Below are positions 9,820 to 17,328 of a DNA stretch of 64,000 bases, piece by piece. The DNA comes from RYN-230 sp036497945. Lineage in GTDB: Bacteria > Actinomycetota > Actinomycetes > Streptosporangiales > Streptosporangiaceae. How positions within the stretch are numbered: position 1 is the stretch's first letter; each line of letters starts with the position of its first letter. The stretch spans positions 62,001 to 126,000 of the forward strand of contig DASXIN010000120.1 of the NCBI GenBank assembly GCA_036497945.1. Reading direction: 5' to 3'. The notes beneath the pieces were generated by a model. It was given only the letters and a program-made list of their open reading frames with translations, had not been told where the DNA came from and did not search any database. Both the position numbers and the translations under genes were made by a program.

Positions 9820-10251
9820 ATGGCCGAACCCACCGACAGTTCCTCACCGCTGGCCGAGGCGCTGGCCCGGGTGGGCGACCGGTGGACGCTGCTCATCGTG
9901 GAGGCGCTGCTGCCGGGCCCGCGCCGGTTCAACGAACTGCTCAGCCTGATCCCCGGTATCGCGGCCAATATCCTGTCCGAGCGCCTCAAGCGGCTGGAAC
10001 GTGAGGCGCTGCTGGTGGCCCGGCCTTACTCGGAGCGGCCGCCGCGGGCTGCCTACGAACTGACCGCCGAGGGCAAGGAACTCGCTGGCGCGCTCCGCCT
10101 GCTGGCGCACTGGGGGGCCCAGCACGCCGACCCGGCCGACGCGCCGCGGCACCACGCCTGCGGCACCCCGGTCGAAGTCCGCTGGTACTGCCCGACCTGC
10201 GACCAGCTAGTGGACCACGAACCGGACGACACCGAATTGCACTACGTCTAA
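9820..10251 (+). CDS. HxlR-family transcriptional regulator
   Basis: 143 residues. The winged helix covers about residues 10-95: VGDRWTLLIVEALLPGPRRFNELLSLIPGI, then LSERLKRLEREALL and the wing RPPRAAYELTAEGKEL, all typical of HxlR/MarR-like dimeric repressors. The tail adds HHACGTPVEVRWYCPTCDQLV, a three-cysteine cluster that may bind a metal or act as a redox sensor and is commonly seen in a subset of actinobacterial HxlR proteins. It is divergent from the protease gene with a 20-bp dyad between the two. Confidence 0.9.
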   Translation: MAEPTDSSSPLAEALARVGDRWTLLIVEALLPGPRRFNELLSLIPGIAANILSERLKRLEREALLVARPYSERPPRAAYELTAEGKELAGALRLLAHWGAQHADPADAPRHHACGTPVEVRWYCPTCDQLVDHEPDDTELHYV

Positions 10252-10255
10252 GCGG

Positions 10256-10756
10256 TCAGCTCTTGGTCAGCGTGGTCAGCAGCACCAGGACGACGGTGGC
10301 CACCGCGAAGACACCGTGCAGGATGACGACGGGCAGCGGGAAGTGGCGTTCTGGGGGGATGGCGATCCTGCTGCCCGGATGGGCACCGTAGCCGGCCCCC
10401 ACGCCAACGGGTACCGCGGCCGACACGTGGGCCCGGCGTGACTGGGAACCGTACGCACGGTAGACGCCGATCCAGCGCGCCGCCATGGTCAGGCCGAGGA
10501 TCGCCACCACGACCAGGATCCCGGCGGCCAGCCAGGTCAGCTCGTCCCGGTCGGTGAGCAGGTAGAGGGCCCACACGCCAAGGCCGGTGACGGCGAGCAG
10601 CGCGTGCGTGCTGATCACCGGTATCGGCAGCCGGGTGGCCGCCACCGACTGGAACTCACGGTCGTACTCGATCAGCCAGATGGTCAGCAGGTAGAGACCG
10701 CCCGAGGCGGTCAGGATCCAGGTAAGCAAGGCGACCAGCGGCATCGGCATTCCCAT
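10256..10756 (-). CDS. Small integral membrane protein, unknown function
   Basis: About 166 residues from ATG 10756 (MGMPMPLVALL); the longer frame to 10855 begins with an unlikely hydrophilic stretch. Four hydrophobic segments can be seen: LVALLTWILTASGGLYLLTIWL, ISTHALLAVTGLGVWALYLLT, LTWLAAGILVVVAILGLTM and, after a soluble loop containing RIAIPPERHFPLPVVILHG, a final VFAVATVVLVLLTTL. Conserved histidines in the second and fourth segments recall small haem- or copper-binding membrane proteins, but I cannot assign a family. It converges on the hxlR-type gene, 4 nt apart. Confidence 0.65.
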   Translation of the reverse strand: MGMPMPLVALLTWILTASGGLYLLTIWLIEYDREFQSVAATRLPIPVISTHALLAVTGLGVWALYLLTDRDELTWLAAGILVVVAILGLTMAARWIGVYRAYGSQSRRAHVSAAVPVGVGAGYGAHPGSRIAIPPERHFPLPVVILHGVFAVATVVLVLLTTLTKS

Positions 10757-11027
10757 CGTCGGCAGTGCACGAGACCCGTCACCGTGGCCTGCTGACAGCG
10801 GCGGCCCGCCGGACGGTAAAACGAGGATCCCTGGCCCCCGGGGCCACGGATCCATCCCTATTCACGGCCCCGCCCGCCCGGCAGTTCAGCAAAGCGGAGT
10901 TAAAGGACCGATTTAATCCCGGCGCCCGGTCGGGCGCAAGACGTCCGAAACCAGCCGAGAACGGCCGGAAGCGAGCCTCCGGGACAGCCGGAGGCCAGCC
11001 GCAAGACGGCCGGAAGACGGCCGAGGG
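10757..11027. repeat. Intergenic low-complexity CCGGAAG/AGACGGCCG repeats
   Basis: This gene-poor stretch contains degenerate tandem copies of an AAGACGGCCGGAAG / CAGCCGCAGGAC-like unit of 10-14 nt between about 10935 and 11050. The frame across it is open on the plus strand (10765-11289) but encodes only a repetitive Gly/Gln/Lys/Arg string. I see no gene here. It borders the truncated beta-helix fragment. Confidence 0.45.
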
Positions 11028-11600
11028 TCAGCCGCAGGACAGGCCAGCCCCGGACGGATTCGCGCTGTCCACGTCCTGTCCGGTCTCCAGCACGCGGTTG
11101 CCATGGCGGCGCCAGCCATCGGTCGGGCCGCCGCCAAACGGCGCCCAGGTGCGCTCGAACCACACCCCGAACGCCCCCACACATCCGGACGCCAACGCGC
11201 TGAACGCATTGTCCATATACCTGATATCGGTCACCGTGAAGCCGCCAGTAGCCGGCGGGTCACCCGGCCCGCCGTCCCCCGGGTTGTAGTCCTCGGCGTA
11301 GATCGCGAACCCGCCCCCGGTGATCAGGTTGTCCTTGACCAGGATGTCGTGCGAGCTCTTCAGCGAGTCCCAGATGGCCAGCGCGCTGTCCGCGATCGTG
11401 GTCATCCGGACCGTGTTGTGCTCGATGACCCCGAAGCTGGCCCCCTCGGTCTGGAATCCGTCCTCGTGGCCGTTGGACGTCCGCGTCGTGAGGTTGTGGA
11501 TATAGCTGTCCCGGATCACGAAGTGATCGCCAGTGGTGTGCGAGTAACCCATGTCGGCCCAGCTCCAGATGCCGTCGTCGCTGCCGAAACAGTCCACCGC
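11028..11600 (-). pseudogene. 3' fragment of a right-handed beta-helix protein
   Basis: About 190 codons encode the end of a parallel beta-helix protein: HFVIRDSYIHNLTTRTSNGHEDGF, FGVIEHNTVRM, ILVKDNLITGGGFAIYAED and GNRVLETG are successive helix rungs. A natural stop lies at 11028. Going upstream the homology ends abruptly at about 11600 with FGSDDGIWSW, and the frame then runs antisense through another gene fragment, so the N-terminal half and any signal peptide are missing. Probably a deletion or rearrangement remnant of a secreted pectate-lyase-like or polysaccharide-binding protein; compare the intact beta-helix lipoprotein at 31701-32870. Confidence 0.7.
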
Positions 11601-11969
11601 CTCGACCACTTCGCTGGCGAGGTCAGCCCGCTGCTCAGCGCGTTCGAGGCGGCCAAGGCCGAAGCCATGCCCGGCGGCGCGGTGGACGCGTTCCCGCTGA
11701 TCGTCACGCCCAGCGCGGAGCTGCAGCAGCGGCTCCAGGCCCTCGATGAGGCATGCCAGAGCACGGAGGATCCGGCCACGCTGCGCCCCGCCCTGGACCA
11801 GCTGTCCTGGACCCTGCTCGACGCCACGCTCGGCGCGGTGGGTCAGCCGGTGCTGGCCAGGGCCGCGCAGCTCACCGCCAAGCACCAGGGCGGCCTGATC
11901 CCGGAGCACCAGCGGATGCTGGCGGCCATCATGCGCGAGGCCGGGATCAGCGAATCCGCACTGGTCTGA
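11600..11969 (+). pseudogene. 3' fragment of an unidentified gene
   Basis: The plus-strand frame from about 11600 to the stop at 11969 has good codon bias and encodes a helical protein end: LLSAFEAAKAEAMPGG, then LIVTPSAELQQRLQALDEACQS, ATLRPALDQLSWTLLDATLG and EHQRMLAAIMREAGI. Upstream the frame is antisense to the beta-helix fragment and has no protein-like features, so the 5' part is missing. I do not recognise the family. The back-to-back arrangement of two 5'-truncated genes places a rearrangement junction between about 11580 and 11640. Confidence 0.55.
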
Positions 11970-12125
11970 GCCCAGAATCCGTCCTGCTGAAGTTGAGACC
12001 TTTCTGAAACGCTGCCATGTGCACCGAGAGCGACCGTCGCGCGTCTCTTTGTTAGAAATGTTTGTACGGCTGGGGGGGAACCTGGCCGCCGTCGATTCGA
12101 CGTCGCTGATGAGAAGGGCCAGGGC

Positions 12126-12437
12126 ATGTTACTGATGCGCGAGGGCGTCCGGGATCGCCTGCGTAACCAGTGGACCACGACCGCCAAGCACGCCCGCCGG
12201 TTCCGCGGCCGCGTGCTAAGCATGATCCTCAACCGGGTAGCCACGAGGGAGATGCATCACGCTGCCCTGCTGCTCGGCTACGACATCGCGCTAGGGCATG
12301 GCCGCGAGGGCATCTTCCGCTACCTGGCCGAGTTCACCGTCGGCACCGAACTCGGCCAGACCGTCCGGTACGGCAATCCGGACGAGCGTGAAGGAGCCGT
12401 CGAGGCTCTGATCATGGAGCTCTGCCTCTTCAACTGA
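12126..12437 (+). CDS. Hypothetical protein, 103 residues
   Basis: Starts at ATG 12126 (or 12135, MREGVRDRL). The protein is basic and helical in its first half (RDRLRNQWTTTAKHARRFRGRVLSMILNR) and more neutral in the second (HHAALLLGYDIALGHGREGIFRYLAEFTVGTELG). There is no signal peptide, membrane segment or recognisable motif. Its last 8 nt overlap the 3' end of the DUF397 relic on the other strand. Codon use is ordinary, but a family cannot be named; it lies in a patch of decayed genes and could itself be a remnant. Confidence 0.45.
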   Translation: MLLMREGVRDRLRNQWTTTAKHARRFRGRVLSMILNRVATREMHHAALLLGYDIALGHGREGIFRYLAEFTVGTELGQTVRYGNPDEREGAVEALIMELCLFN

Positions 12438-12669
12438 CCCCCGCCAAGCCCAGCTCGAAGCGCCCCAGCTGCACGGCGTCGGTGAAGGACCGCCACTCGG
12501 CCACGGGGAACAGCAGCTTGGGTCCATCCGGGTCCTTGGAGTCGCGAACCGCGATCAGCGTGCGTAGCTCGGCCACCTCCACACAGGCGCCGTTGCCACC
12601 GCTTCGCGTGCTCTGTCGAGCTTCCCCCTCCAGGCAGACCGACGTGCGTTCGGCGTGCGCCAGGTCGAC
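12430..12669 (-). pseudogene. DUF397-family protein relic without start codon
   Basis: The minus frame encodes STRSGGNGACVEVAE, then IAVRDSKDPDGPKLLFPVAEWRSF and TDAVQLGRFELG before TGA at 12430. This is the full DUF397 core; these small proteins usually sit next to an XRE-type regulator in actinomycetes. Between the upstream in-frame TAG (around 12709) and the core there is no ATG, GTG or TTG: the first GTG is inside CVEVAE. The expected WRKS lead-in is replaced by RTSVCLEGEARQ. No XRE partner is adjacent. It therefore looks inactivated. Confidence 0.75.
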
Positions 12670-12739
12670 CCGCGACCGGGTCTCCTTGCCTGGACCCGCA
12701 ACCCACTACAAGACGCCCGCCGCGGCGCAGCGATTGTCC

Positions 12740-13585
12740 TCAATGAGCTAAGTCGACCCGGATCATTCGGCGGCGCAGCCGGCCGAACCAGCCTTCGCGC
12801 AACTCCCAGCGCATCTCCGCGACATCGAGCACGGCGAAGTTACGCAGCCGGTTGTCCGCGTCCAGTCCGGTCACCTGCACTGGGCCGTAACCGAAATCGC
12901 AGCTGCGCTGATAGGCCCGGTGCAGGTGGCCATGCATGATCCGGGACGGCTGGACGGCGTCCACGATGCGCTGCAGCCGCCGCCGGTGCGCGTCGCTGCG
13001 GGCCAGGTCGGCCGGATCCCAGTCTGGCGGCGGGCGGCCGAACGTGTGCGCGACACCGGCCGGGCAGTCGTGGCTGACCAGCACGTCCGCGTGGCCACCC
13101 GCGATGACCGCGGCCTCCTGCGCGTCGGTGATCTCCTCGGCCGGCCACCAGTCCACGCCCTCGGTCCGGCTGGCCCGGTCCAGGCTCACCCCGCCGCCAC
13201 AGCCCAGCCAGCGCAGCCCATGCCAGGTCCAGCGGTAGCCGCGGGGCAGATGGAACAGCCCCGGCCGGATCAGCACGCGCCCATCCGGAGTGCGGTCGCC
13301 GCGTGCCAGCCTGGCCAGTTGCGGGAAGTCCTCGTGGTTGCCGTCGATGAACCAGAGTTCCGCGTCGACCTCGGCCAGCAGCGCGGCGATCCGGGCCAGG
13401 TAGTGCTGGCCAGCCCGGTCCGGCCAGATCCCGAAGTCGCCTAGCTGCAGGATCAGCCGCCGCGGCTCGTGGGCCAGCATGCTGGGCACCCGGCTGATCA
13501 CGCTGAGCGCCCAGTCCTCGTTGCCGTGCCAGTCCCCGGCGACCAGAATCCGCCGCGGTTCCGGCGCCCCGGATTCAGCCGTCAT
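12740..13585 (-). CDS. Metallophosphoesterase (calcineurin-like)
   Basis: 281 residues. All metal-site blocks of the family are present: GDWHGN near residue 17, LGDFG near 48, GNHE near 81, SHD near 169 and HGHLH near 219. The enzyme would use two divalent metals to hydrolyse phosphoesters; substrate is unknown. The FIDGNHED block and the WLGCGGGVSLDR segment are typical of a soluble cytoplasmic subgroup seen in actinobacteria. It is divergent from the EEP-family gene at 13675 with 89 nt between the starts. Confidence 0.88.
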   Translation of the reverse strand: MTAESGAPEPRRILVAGDWHGNEDWALSVISRVPSMLAHEPRRLILQLGDFGIWPDRAGQHYLARIAALLAEVDAELWFIDGNHEDFPQLARLARGDRTPDGRVLIRPGLFHLPRGYRWTWHGLRWLGCGGGVSLDRASRTEGVDWWPAEEITDAQEAAVIAGGHADVLVSHDCPAGVAHTFGRPPPDWDPADLARSDAHRRRLQRIVDAVQPSRIMHGHLHRAYQRSCDFGYGPVQVTGLDADNRLRNFAVLDVAEMRWELREGWFGRLRRRMIRVDLAH

Positions 13586-13674
13586 GCCCTGAGTTCTAGT
13601 GGTTCCGCGCCGGGCGTGCCCAGCTGATCAGGCAATGCGTCGATTATGCTCGACCTGCCCGGACCGGGAGTGAG

Positions 13675-14709
13675 GTGAGGCGCGGCGTGACCGGGCTGCT
13701 GGCCCTGCTGCTCACCGCCGTAGCGCTGCCCTCGCTGCTGGCCCGGCTGATCGGCGGGCACCCGCCGAGCCCCGGCCCGCAACTGGCCGCGCTAGCTCCG
13801 GTGGCCACGCTGCCCGCCCTGGCCGCGGTCGCGCTGGCCGCGGCCAGTGATGGTGCGGGGCTGGCCCTGCTGCTCGCCATACCGGCCGCGATCCTGCTGG
13901 CCTGGCAACTACCCCCTTTCCGGCCCAACGCCCATGCCGGGCCGGTCGCCCTGCGCCGCGCGCCGGGATCGCGGCCGGGCGCTATCACGGTGCGGGTGCT
14001 GACGCTGAACGCCCGGGGTGGCTCGGCCGACCCAGCCGCCCTGCTGGCCGTGCTGCGCCAGCACGCGGTGAACGTGCTAACCGTGCAGGAACTGACCTGG
14101 GGCATGGTGCACCGGCTGGACGACGCTGGTCTTGGCGACCTGCTGCCGCACGCCCACCTCGACCCGCGGCCTGACTCGCCGGGAGTGGGGTTGTGGGCCC
14201 GCTGGCCGCTGACCCCACTGCCGTCGGTGCCCGGCCTGGTGGCGGCCGCCCCCCGGGCCCGCACGGAACCAGTCCCTGGACGGCCGGTCGTGCTGACCTC
14301 GGTTCATCCGCTCACCCCGATGCGCGAGCGGGGCTATCCCTGGCAGCGCGACCTGGCCCGGCTGCTGCCGTTGGCCCACGGCAGCGAGCCGCAGGTGATG
14401 ACGGGCGACTTCAACGCCAGCCGGGATCACCAGCCGCTCCGGGATCTGCTGGCCGCCGGATTCGTGGACTGCGCCGACGCCGCGGAGCACCGGACCTGGC
14501 CCGGGTTCACCTGGCCGACGTCCCTGGACCTCTACTCCGACCGGGAGAACAGGCGATTCCCCGACTGGCGGGCGCTACCCATCATGCGTCTAGACCACAT
14601 ACTGGTCAGGCCCACCGGTACCACCGTGCGCGAGGCCCGGCCCATCCGGGTACCCGGCACCGACCACCATGCCGTGCTCGCGGTCATCGAGTTCGCCGGG
14701 GCGCCCTGA
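13675..14709 (+). CDS. Endonuclease/exonuclease/phosphatase-family protein, membrane-anchored
   Basis: 344 residues from GTG 13675. The first 85 residues contain three hydrophobic segments, followed by an EEP (DNase I-like) domain with its motifs: TLNARGG, QELTW, TSVHPL, TGDFNAS, MRLDHILV and GTDHHAV. The catalytic Asn, Glu, Asp and His set is complete. This layout, N-terminal membrane helices plus an EEP domain facing outward, is common in actinobacteria. The substrate may be a lipid or nucleotide phosphodiester; it is not shown by sequence. It converges on the proline-rich gene, 9 nt apart. Confidence 0.87.
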   Translation: MRRGVTGLLALLLTAVALPSLLARLIGGHPPSPGPQLAALAPVATLPALAAVALAAASDGAGLALLLAIPAAILLAWQLPPFRPNAHAGPVALRRAPGSRPGAITVRVLTLNARGGSADPAALLAVLRQHAVNVLTVQELTWGMVHRLDDAGLGDLLPHAHLDPRPDSPGVGLWARWPLTPLPSVPGLVAAAPRARTEPVPGRPVVLTSVHPLTPMRERGYPWQRDLARLLPLAHGSEPQVMTGDFNASRDHQPLRDLLAAGFVDCADAAEHRTWPGFTWPTSLDLYSDRENRRFPDWRALPIMRLDHILVRPTGTTVREARPIRVPGTDHHAVLAVIEFAGAP

Positions 14710-14718
14710 GCCGCCGGG

Positions 14719-15774
14719 TCAGCCGACGGCGATCAGCACAGCGACGGCGACCAGGACAGCCAGCACGGTGAGGCCGATCAGCAGGCCGCGCCGGGGCCTG
14801 TGGTCCTGGTCCGCCCGGGACCGGAGCGGCGGGTTTGCGCCAGGCCGGGCCACGCCGGGCGGCCGGGCGTACAGGTCGGCCGGGTCCGGCGCGGGCGGGA
14901 ACGGCGCTTCCTGGAGCTGCGTCACGGCCCGGTGCGCGCCGCCCGGCTGATAGCGCTCCGCGGACGGGAACCGGCCGGCGGCCGGCCCCCGGTCCCGCGC
15001 CTGGTTCAGCCCGGCCGGCCGGGACTGCTCCGGCGCCCGGCGCGGCCCGCTGGGCGGCGCGGGCATGGGCGGCCGGCTCGCGTCCGCGGGCGGCGGCACC
15101 GGCGGCCCGGGCCGGCCAGCGCGCGCGGACCGCTCTCCGGCCAGGTCAGCGCCAGGGAACGGGTCGGGCGCGGGTTGCCGGGGCCAGTTGCCGGACGGCG
15201 CGGGCGGGGCAGGCTGCTGCCACGCGGCCAAGGCGCTGGACATGAAGACCTGGGTCGGGAAGTCGGCCGGGTACCGGTCCGCGTCCGGCCGCGGCCCGCC
15301 GGCCGGGGCATCGCTGGGCTGGACCGGGACCGGCTCGTCCGGGGTATCCCGCTTCCCGGCGTGCCACGGTGCTGGCTGTTCCCGGGGTGGCTGCTCCCGG
15401 GGTGGCTGCTCCCGGTCGGAAGCGAAGTCGCCGTTGTCATCCCACCAGCCGAACGCGCCGCCCGGCAGCGGCGGACCGGCCTGCCCCCGGGTGGGCGCCG
15501 GGTCCGGCGGCTCGAACGGGTCGCGCAGCGGAGCCGGCGGCTGGAACGGGTCGCGCAGCGGATCCGGCCGCGCTGGGGAGAACCGCTCGCTGTCCGAACC
15601 CGCACCGGGACGCAGGTAGGGCCCGGATCGCAGCGGATGTTCCGAGCGCGGCAGATACGGGTCTGGTGGCTCGGGCTTGGCCCGCCGCGGCCGGTACTCG
15701 CCAGGCCGAACCGGATGCGGATCAGCGGCTCGTGTCCAGATACCGGTTTCCGGCTGGCCTCTTTCATCACCCAC
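14719..15774 (-). CDS. Proline-rich single-pass membrane protein
   Basis: 351 residues from GTG 15774, placed 9-10 nt after GGAGGG; the frame open beyond it to 17181 is antisense to hen1 and is not coding. The body is a Pro/Asp/Arg/Gln-rich disordered region with three EQPPR repeats, then a single C-terminal transmembrane helix (LLIGLTVLAVLVAVAVLIAVG) preceded by basic residues, giving a tail-anchored topology with a cytoplasmic domain. Function unknown. It is divergent from hen1 with 120 nt between the starts. Confidence 0.7.
   Translation of the reverse strand: MGDERGQPETGIWTRAADPHPVRPGEYRPRRAKPEPPDPYLPRSEHPLRSGPYLRPGAGSDSERFSPARPDPLRDPFQPPAPLRDPFEPPDPAPTRGQAGPPLPGGAFGWWDDNGDFASDREQPPREQPPREQPAPWHAGKRDTPDEPVPVQPSDAPAGGPRPDADRYPADFPTQVFMSSALAAWQQPAPPAPSGNWPRQPAPDPFPGADLAGERSARAGRPGPPVPPPADASRPPMPAPPSGPRRAPEQSRPAGLNQARDRGPAAGRFPSAERYQPGGAHRAVTQLQEAPFPPAPDPADLYARPPGVARPGANPPLRSRADQDHRPRRGLLIGLTVLAVLVAVAVLIAVG
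15374..15418. repeat. 15-bp tandem repeat, three copies
   Basis: Unit GGCTGCTCCCGGGGT at 15374-15388 (one mismatch), 15389-15403 and 15404-15418 (last bases diverged). It is in frame within the proline-rich protein gene and encodes the repeated REQPP block, so copy number can change without a frameshift. Confidence 0.75.
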
Positions 15775-15894
15775 GTGGCGGCTCCCTCCTTGACAAGGGG
15801 GACGCAGCGCCGGGGTCGGAGGTTTACGGCCAGACCCGGCGCAGCGGGCAAATAATCCGGTCGGCGGGGCGGCCGGTGCGCCGATAATCGATCC

Positions 15895-17328
15895 ATGCTC
15901 CTGACCATCACGTGCACCGAGGTGCCCGCGACCGACCTGGGCTTCCTGCTGCATAAGCATCCCGGCCGGGTGCAGTCCTTCGCGGTGTCGGCCGGCCAGG
16001 CGCACGTGTTCTACCCGGAGGCGACCGAGCGGCGGTGCACGGCGGTGCTGCTGCTCGAGGTGGACCCGATTGGGCTGGTCCGCAAACACCGGGGCCGGCG
16101 CACTGGGCAGCAAAGCACCGGGGGGCCGGACGGCTTCTCGCTGGCCGAGTATGTCAACGACCGCCCGTATGCGGCGTCCTCGATGCTGGCGGTGGCGTTG
16201 GGCAAAGTTTTCCGGACCGCGCTCAGCGGGCGCTGCGAGGCGCGGCCGGAACTGGCCGCCCGCGCGCTGCCGCTGGAGATCGGCCTGCCCGCGCTGCCCT
16301 GCCGCGGCGGGGCCGGCCTGGCCGACCGGTTGCTCGGGCCGCTGGGCTGGGCGGTGCAGGCCGAGCCGGTCCCGCTGGACCCGGAGCTGCCGGAGTGGGG
16401 CGACTCGGCGTACCTCAGCGTGCGACTGACCGGGCGGCTGCGGCTGGCCGATGCGCTCAGCCAGCTGTACGTGCTGCTGCCGGTGCTGGATGACGCCAAG
16501 CACTACTGGGTGGCGGACGCCGAGGTGGACAAGCTGATCCGGGCGGGCAGTGGCTGGCTGGCCGGGCACCCGGAACGCGATCTGATCACCCGCCGGTACC
16601 TGGCGCACCGCAACCGGCTGGTGCTCAGCGCGGTGGGCCGGCTGGCCGAAGTGGACGACACCGAGCCGGAGGCGCTGGACAACGCGGTGCCCGACACGGA
16701 CCCCAGCGACGCCGACCGACCGGACCCGCCGCTGGCCGTGCAGCGCCGCCTGGCCGTGCTGGACGTGCTGCGCGAGTCTGGCGCGGGCACCGTGGCCGAC
16801 CTGGGTTGCGGCGAGGGCTCGCTGGTCGCGCAGCTGCTCCGGGAACCCTCCGTGCGCCGGGTGCTCGGCGTGGACGTGTCGCACCGGGCGCTGGACCGCG
16901 CCGCGCAGCGGCTGCACCTGGACACCATGCCGGACCGGCAGCGGGACCGGCTCAGCCTGCTGCAGTCCTCGCTGACGTACGCGGACGACCGGCTCACCGG
17001 GCTGGACGCGGCGGTGCTGATGGAGGTGATCGAGCACATCGACCCGTCCCGGCTGGCCGCGGCGGAACAGACGGTGTTCGGCTACGCGCGGCCCGGCACC
17101 GTCGTGGTCACCACCCCGAACGCCGAGCACAACGTGCGGTTCCGCGGCCTGGCCCCGGGCGCGATGCGGCACCCGGACCACCGGTTCGAGTGGACTCGGC
17201 CGCAGTTCCGGGACTGGGCCGCCGGGGTGGCGGCCCGGCGCGGCTACCAGGTCAGCTACCGGCCGGTGGGGGCCGACGACCCCGAGGTCGGCCCGCCGAC
17301 CCAGCTGGCGGTGTTCACCCGTGACTGA
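15895..17328 (+). CDS. hen1: Hen1, 3'-terminal RNA ribose 2'-O-methyltransferase
   Basis: 477 residues, the normal length of bacterial Hen1. The N-terminal half (MLLTITCTEVPATDLGFLLHKHP...) is the Hen1-specific domain that contacts Pnkp. The C-terminal half is a Rossmann methyltransferase with VADLGCGEG near residue 300, EVIEHID near 377 and the metal/substrate segment HPDHRFEWTR near 425. Known bacterial Hen1 methylates the 2'-OH of the 3' terminal nucleotide of a broken RNA before ligation, so the repaired site resists renewed cleavage. It overlaps pnkp by 8 nt, which supports translational coupling of the pair. Confidence 0.95.
   Translation: MLLTITCTEVPATDLGFLLHKHPGRVQSFAVSAGQAHVFYPEATERRCTAVLLLEVDPIGLVRKHRGRRTGQQSTGGPDGFSLAEYVNDRPYAASSMLAVALGKVFRTALSGRCEARPELAARALPLEIGLPALPCRGGAGLADRLLGPLGWAVQAEPVPLDPELPEWGDSAYLSVRLTGRLRLADALSQLYVLLPVLDDAKHYWVADAEVDKLIRAGSGWLAGHPERDLITRRYLAHRNRLVLSAVGRLAEVDDTEPEALDNAVPDTDPSDADRPDPPLAVQRRLAVLDVLRESGAGTVADLGCGEGSLVAQLLREPSVRRVLGVDVSHRALDRAAQRLHLDTMPDRQRDRLSLLQSSLTYADDRLTGLDAAVLMEVIEHIDPSRLAAAEQTVFGYARPGTVVVTTPNAEHNVRFRGLAPGAMRHPDHRFEWTRPQFRDWAAGVAARRGYQVSYRPVGADDPEVGPPTQLAVFTRD

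Noticed and set aside
10765..11289. Plus-strand frame of 174 codons
   Set aside because: Translation of simple repeats followed by antisense of the beta-helix fragment; no protein character.
12740..14709. Metallophosphoesterase and EEP gene as confirmed parts of the RNA-repair operon
   Set aside because: Different strands and separated by the proline-rich gene; only proximity supports a link, so it is kept as a question in the findings.
15374..15418. CRISPR-like array
   Set aside because: Three adjacent 15-bp units without spacers, in frame in a coding gene; no cas genes in the window.
15775..17181. Minus-strand extension of the proline-rich protein to 820 residues
   Set aside because: It runs antisense to hen1; a GTG with a ribosome binding site at 15774 gives a sensible protein.
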